Source: RGZA01 sp041917755 (GTDB lineage Bacteria > Pseudomonadota > Alphaproteobacteria > UBA9219 > RGZA01). From it: a stretch of DNA of 64,000 nt. Where the stretch lies: assembly GCA_041917755.1 (NCBI GenBank), contig JAYRWY010000006.1:124001-188000 (forward strand), in the 5' to 3' direction. The translations under genes and the position numbers were made by a program. This document shows positions 62,296 to 64,000 of the stretch, one piece after another. The notes beneath the pieces are model-generated. The model saw only the letters and a program-made list of their open reading frames with translations, searched no databases and was not told where the DNA came from. Position 1 is the stretch's first letter. Every line of letters begins with the position of its first letter.

Positions 62296-63438
62296 ATGAA
62301 AACCATCGCACTCATCTTGTTCTTCTGTTTGGCTGGCCTGTGCACCCCTTCGCATGCCACCACGCCGCCTCAAACAGAAGAAGATCTTGCAAAAATCCAG
62401 GATGCGCTAACCGCCAAACGCCAAAAAGATAACGAGCTTAAAAAGCAGCTGGATATTACCGAAAGCGAGCTTTCTGACCTGCGCGCCAAACTGGTCAGTG
62501 CCGCCCGCGAACAGGAAAACAGTGAAGACACCCTGCTGAATTACCATCAAAAACTGCAAACCTTACAAAGGCTGGAAGCGCAACAACGCGCCGAAATGAA
62601 CCAGCAGAAAAAACACATGGAGCAGGTTCTGGCCGCCTTGCTGCGTATGGCGCGCACTCCATCGGAATTGATGATTATCCGGCCTGAAAAACCCGCCGAT
62701 AATATCCGTAGTGCCATTTTGCTGCGCGAAGCACTCCCTCACTATGCTGAAGAAGCCCAACGCCTTGGCACCCAAATTGATAAGCTGCAACTCACGCGCG
62801 AAGATATCCTTGATAAAGAAGCCGCCATCAAAGAGGCCCAGAAAACATTCGCGGTCAAACAGGAAGAGCTGAATAAATTATTAGCCCAACGCCAAGCTTG
62901 GCTGAATGCAACGCAAAGCCAACGCAGCGATTTGCAGCAACAGATTTCCGCGCTTTCACAGCAAGCACAAAATGTCCAAGACCTGATGCAAAAGGTGGCC
63001 ACCGCCAGTATTGCCCTGCCCCAAAAACTTCGCAAAGGCGGGCGCATCGCCTTTTCAGCCCCAGCCAAGGGCAAGATTCTCTACGGCTTTGGCGATGCTG
63101 ATGATGTGGGAAGCGCCAGCCGCGGGCTAACCATGCGGGTTCGTGGCGGGGATATGATTGTTGCGCCTGCGGATGGGCAAGTGGTTTTCGCTGGCCCCTT
63201 CAAGGGCTACGGCAATATCTTGATTATCCGCCACGGGGATGACTATCATTCCTTTCTTGCTGGCTTTGGCCGGCTTGATTCTGCCGTTGGGCAGGTTGTT
63301 AACGCAGGAGAACCTTTGGGGCGCAGCTCAATGGAGCAAGGCACCAATGCCCAGCTTTATTTCGAGCTGAGGTACAGAGGAGCTCCCGTTAATCCTGCAC
63401 AATATATTCGCGTGACTAATGTTGCTACCAATCCATAA
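62296..63438 (+). CDS. envC: Murein hydrolase activator EnvC-like
   Basis: This 380-residue protein has a signal peptide (ending SHAT), a long coiled coil (about 25-250) and a LytM/M23 domain at the C-terminus (KILYGFGDADDVGS, VVAPADGQVVF-type, YFELRYRGAPVNPAQYI). The HxxxD and HxH zinc positions are absent (MRVRGGDMIV and LYFELR), so it should not cut peptidoglycan itself but activate amidases at division, as EnvC does. It starts three bases after gpmI. Confidence 0.93.
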   Translation: MKTIALILFFCLAGLCTPSHATTPPQTEEDLAKIQDALTAKRQKDNELKKQLDITESELSDLRAKLVSAAREQENSEDTLLNYHQKLQTLQRLEAQQRAEMNQQKKHMEQVLAALLRMARTPSELMIIRPEKPADNIRSAILLREALPHYAEEAQRLGTQIDKLQLTREDILDKEAAIKEAQKTFAVKQEELNKLLAQRQAWLNATQSQRSDLQQQISALSQQAQNVQDLMQKVATASIALPQKLRKGGRIAFSAPAKGKILYGFGDADDVGSASRGLTMRVRGGDMIVAPADGQVVFAGPFKGYGNILIIRHGDDYHSFLAGFGRLDSAVGQVVNAGEPLGRSSMEQGTNAQLYFELRYRGAPVNPAQYIRVTNVATNP

Positions 63439-63482
63439 CGTCTTCCAGTTGCCATCACATGAACACTCAAGGAAATCGCCTG

Positions 63483-64000
63483 ATGCCAAATCGCTTTAAA
63501 AAATCACTCTTCGTTTCACTGGTGGCATTACTATTCGCCTCAGGTCTCGGATTTGGTGTTCCGGCCATCCTGCATGCTGAAGACAGCCCGAAAAAGCCAA
63601 AGGAAGAAGAATCCCCTGATGCACGCGACACCTTCAAATATCTGAGCCTGTTCAGTGATGTGATGGAACGCGTTCGCGCCGATTACGTTGACAGCGTCAC
63701 CGATGAAAAACTCGTGGAATCCAGCCTGAATGGCATGCTCATGTCACTCGATCCACATTCCGGTTACATGACTAAAAAGAACTTCTCCGAGATGCAAACC
63801 CAAACCCGCGGCGAATTCGGCGGCTTGGGCATCGAAGTCACAATGGAAGATAACATCGTAAAAGTCGTATCCCCGATTGATGACACGCCGGCCGCCAAAG
63901 CAGGCCTGCAAGCAGGTGATTTAATCACCCATATTGATGACCATCCGGTTACCGAACTCACCCTCTCCGAAGCCGTTGATAAAATGCGCGGCGCCCCCGG
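63483..64000 (+). CDS. ctpA: S41 family C-terminal processing peptidase (3' end outside window)
   Basis: The first 172 residues of a CtpA-type protease: signal peptide or anchor (SLFVSLVALLFASGLGFG), the S41 N-terminal helices (FSDVMERVRADYVDSVTDEKLVESSLNGML), LDPHSGYM and a PDZ domain (GGLGIEV, PAAKAGLQAGDLITHID). The catalytic Ser/Lys part lies beyond base 64000. ATG 63483 has AAGGA 9 bases upstream; ATG 63459 is an alternative. It follows envC, its usual neighbour. Confidence 0.95.
   Translation, partial: MPNRFKKSLFVSLVALLFASGLGFGVPAILHAEDSPKKPKEEESPDARDTFKYLSLFSDVMERVRADYVDSVTDEKLVESSLNGMLMSLDPHSGYMTKKNFSEMQTQTRGEFGGLGIEVTMEDNIVKVVSPIDDTPAAKAGLQAGDLITHIDDHPVTELTLSEAVDKMRGAP

Noticed and set aside
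1..64000. CRISPR array
   Set aside because: No set of regularly spaced direct repeats was seen anywhere in the window.
1..64000. Insertion sequences, transposases or phage structural genes
   Set aside because: No transposase-like or phage-like reading frame was found apart from the edge RT, and no paired inverted repeats with target duplications were seen.

Overview
This window is a chromosomal stretch from an alphaproteobacterium of moderate GC content. The evidence is the gene order (rpsB-tsf-pyrH-frr-uppS-cdsA-dxr-rseP-bamA-skp-fabZ-lpxA-lpxI-lpxB; rplU-rpmA-obgE-proB-proA-nadD-rsfS-rlmH-gpmI-envC-ctpA), LpxI in place of LpxH, and a GTTC-N7-GTTC SOS box between ssb and uvrA, which is the alphaproteobacterial LexA type. 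I cannot name the genus; a free-living lineage with a full lipid A and O-antigen pathway, Micavibrio-like perhaps, is only a guess.

Layout. 1-519: AT-rich 3' part of a reverse transcriptase gene cut by the window edge. 665-2971: a protein-lysine-methyltransferase-like protein and an unknown protein. 3076-7443: a Y-family DNA polymerase, divergent from a Fur-boxed promoter that drives hemP and, apparently, three unknown genes whose products carry repeated short cysteine motifs. 7568-14707: envelope polysaccharide genes (glycosyltransferase, O-antigen ligase, DUF983 protein, gmd, rfbCADB). 14900-16285: mgtE. 16289-31906: a long leftward run of glycosyltransferases, lipid A genes, BamA and its chaperone, RseP, isoprenoid and phospholipid genes, and ribosome and translation factors, beginning at rpsB. 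32166-38229: unknown genes around dnaE. 38231-41740: ssb and uvrA under a shared SOS box. 41848-46729: small unknown genes, then DUF971, Trm112-like, Lon-N and thioredoxin-type genes. 46875-49984: two tRNA genes flanking a subtilase-like protein and a secreted hydrolase. 50123-52934: a glycosyltransferase and a TPR glycosyltransferase-like protein. 52958-64000: the rplU-to-ctpA block.

How it fits together. Much of the window builds the cell envelope: lipid A (lpxA, I, B), nucleotide sugars (dTDP-rhamnose, GDP-4-keto-6-deoxymannose), glycosyltransferases, ligase, BamA/Skp, and EnvC/CtpA-type periplasmic factors. The rest is mostly replication/repair, translation and proline synthesis. Genes are tightly packed: no gene-free stretch exceeds 300 bp, and several convergent neighbours overlap or nearly touch at their 3' ends.

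Most worth a second look: (1) the Fur-controlled hemP/Cys-motif gene group at 4448-7443, which I do not recognise as any described system; (2) the partial reverse transcriptase at the left edge, possibly of the defence-associated unknown-group class; (3) a terminator-like hairpin in the rplU leader; (4) a subtilase whose catalytic Asp appears to be Glu; (5) RsfS with a histone-H1-like tail. All starts, functions and sites come from reading the sequence only; no database search was run.
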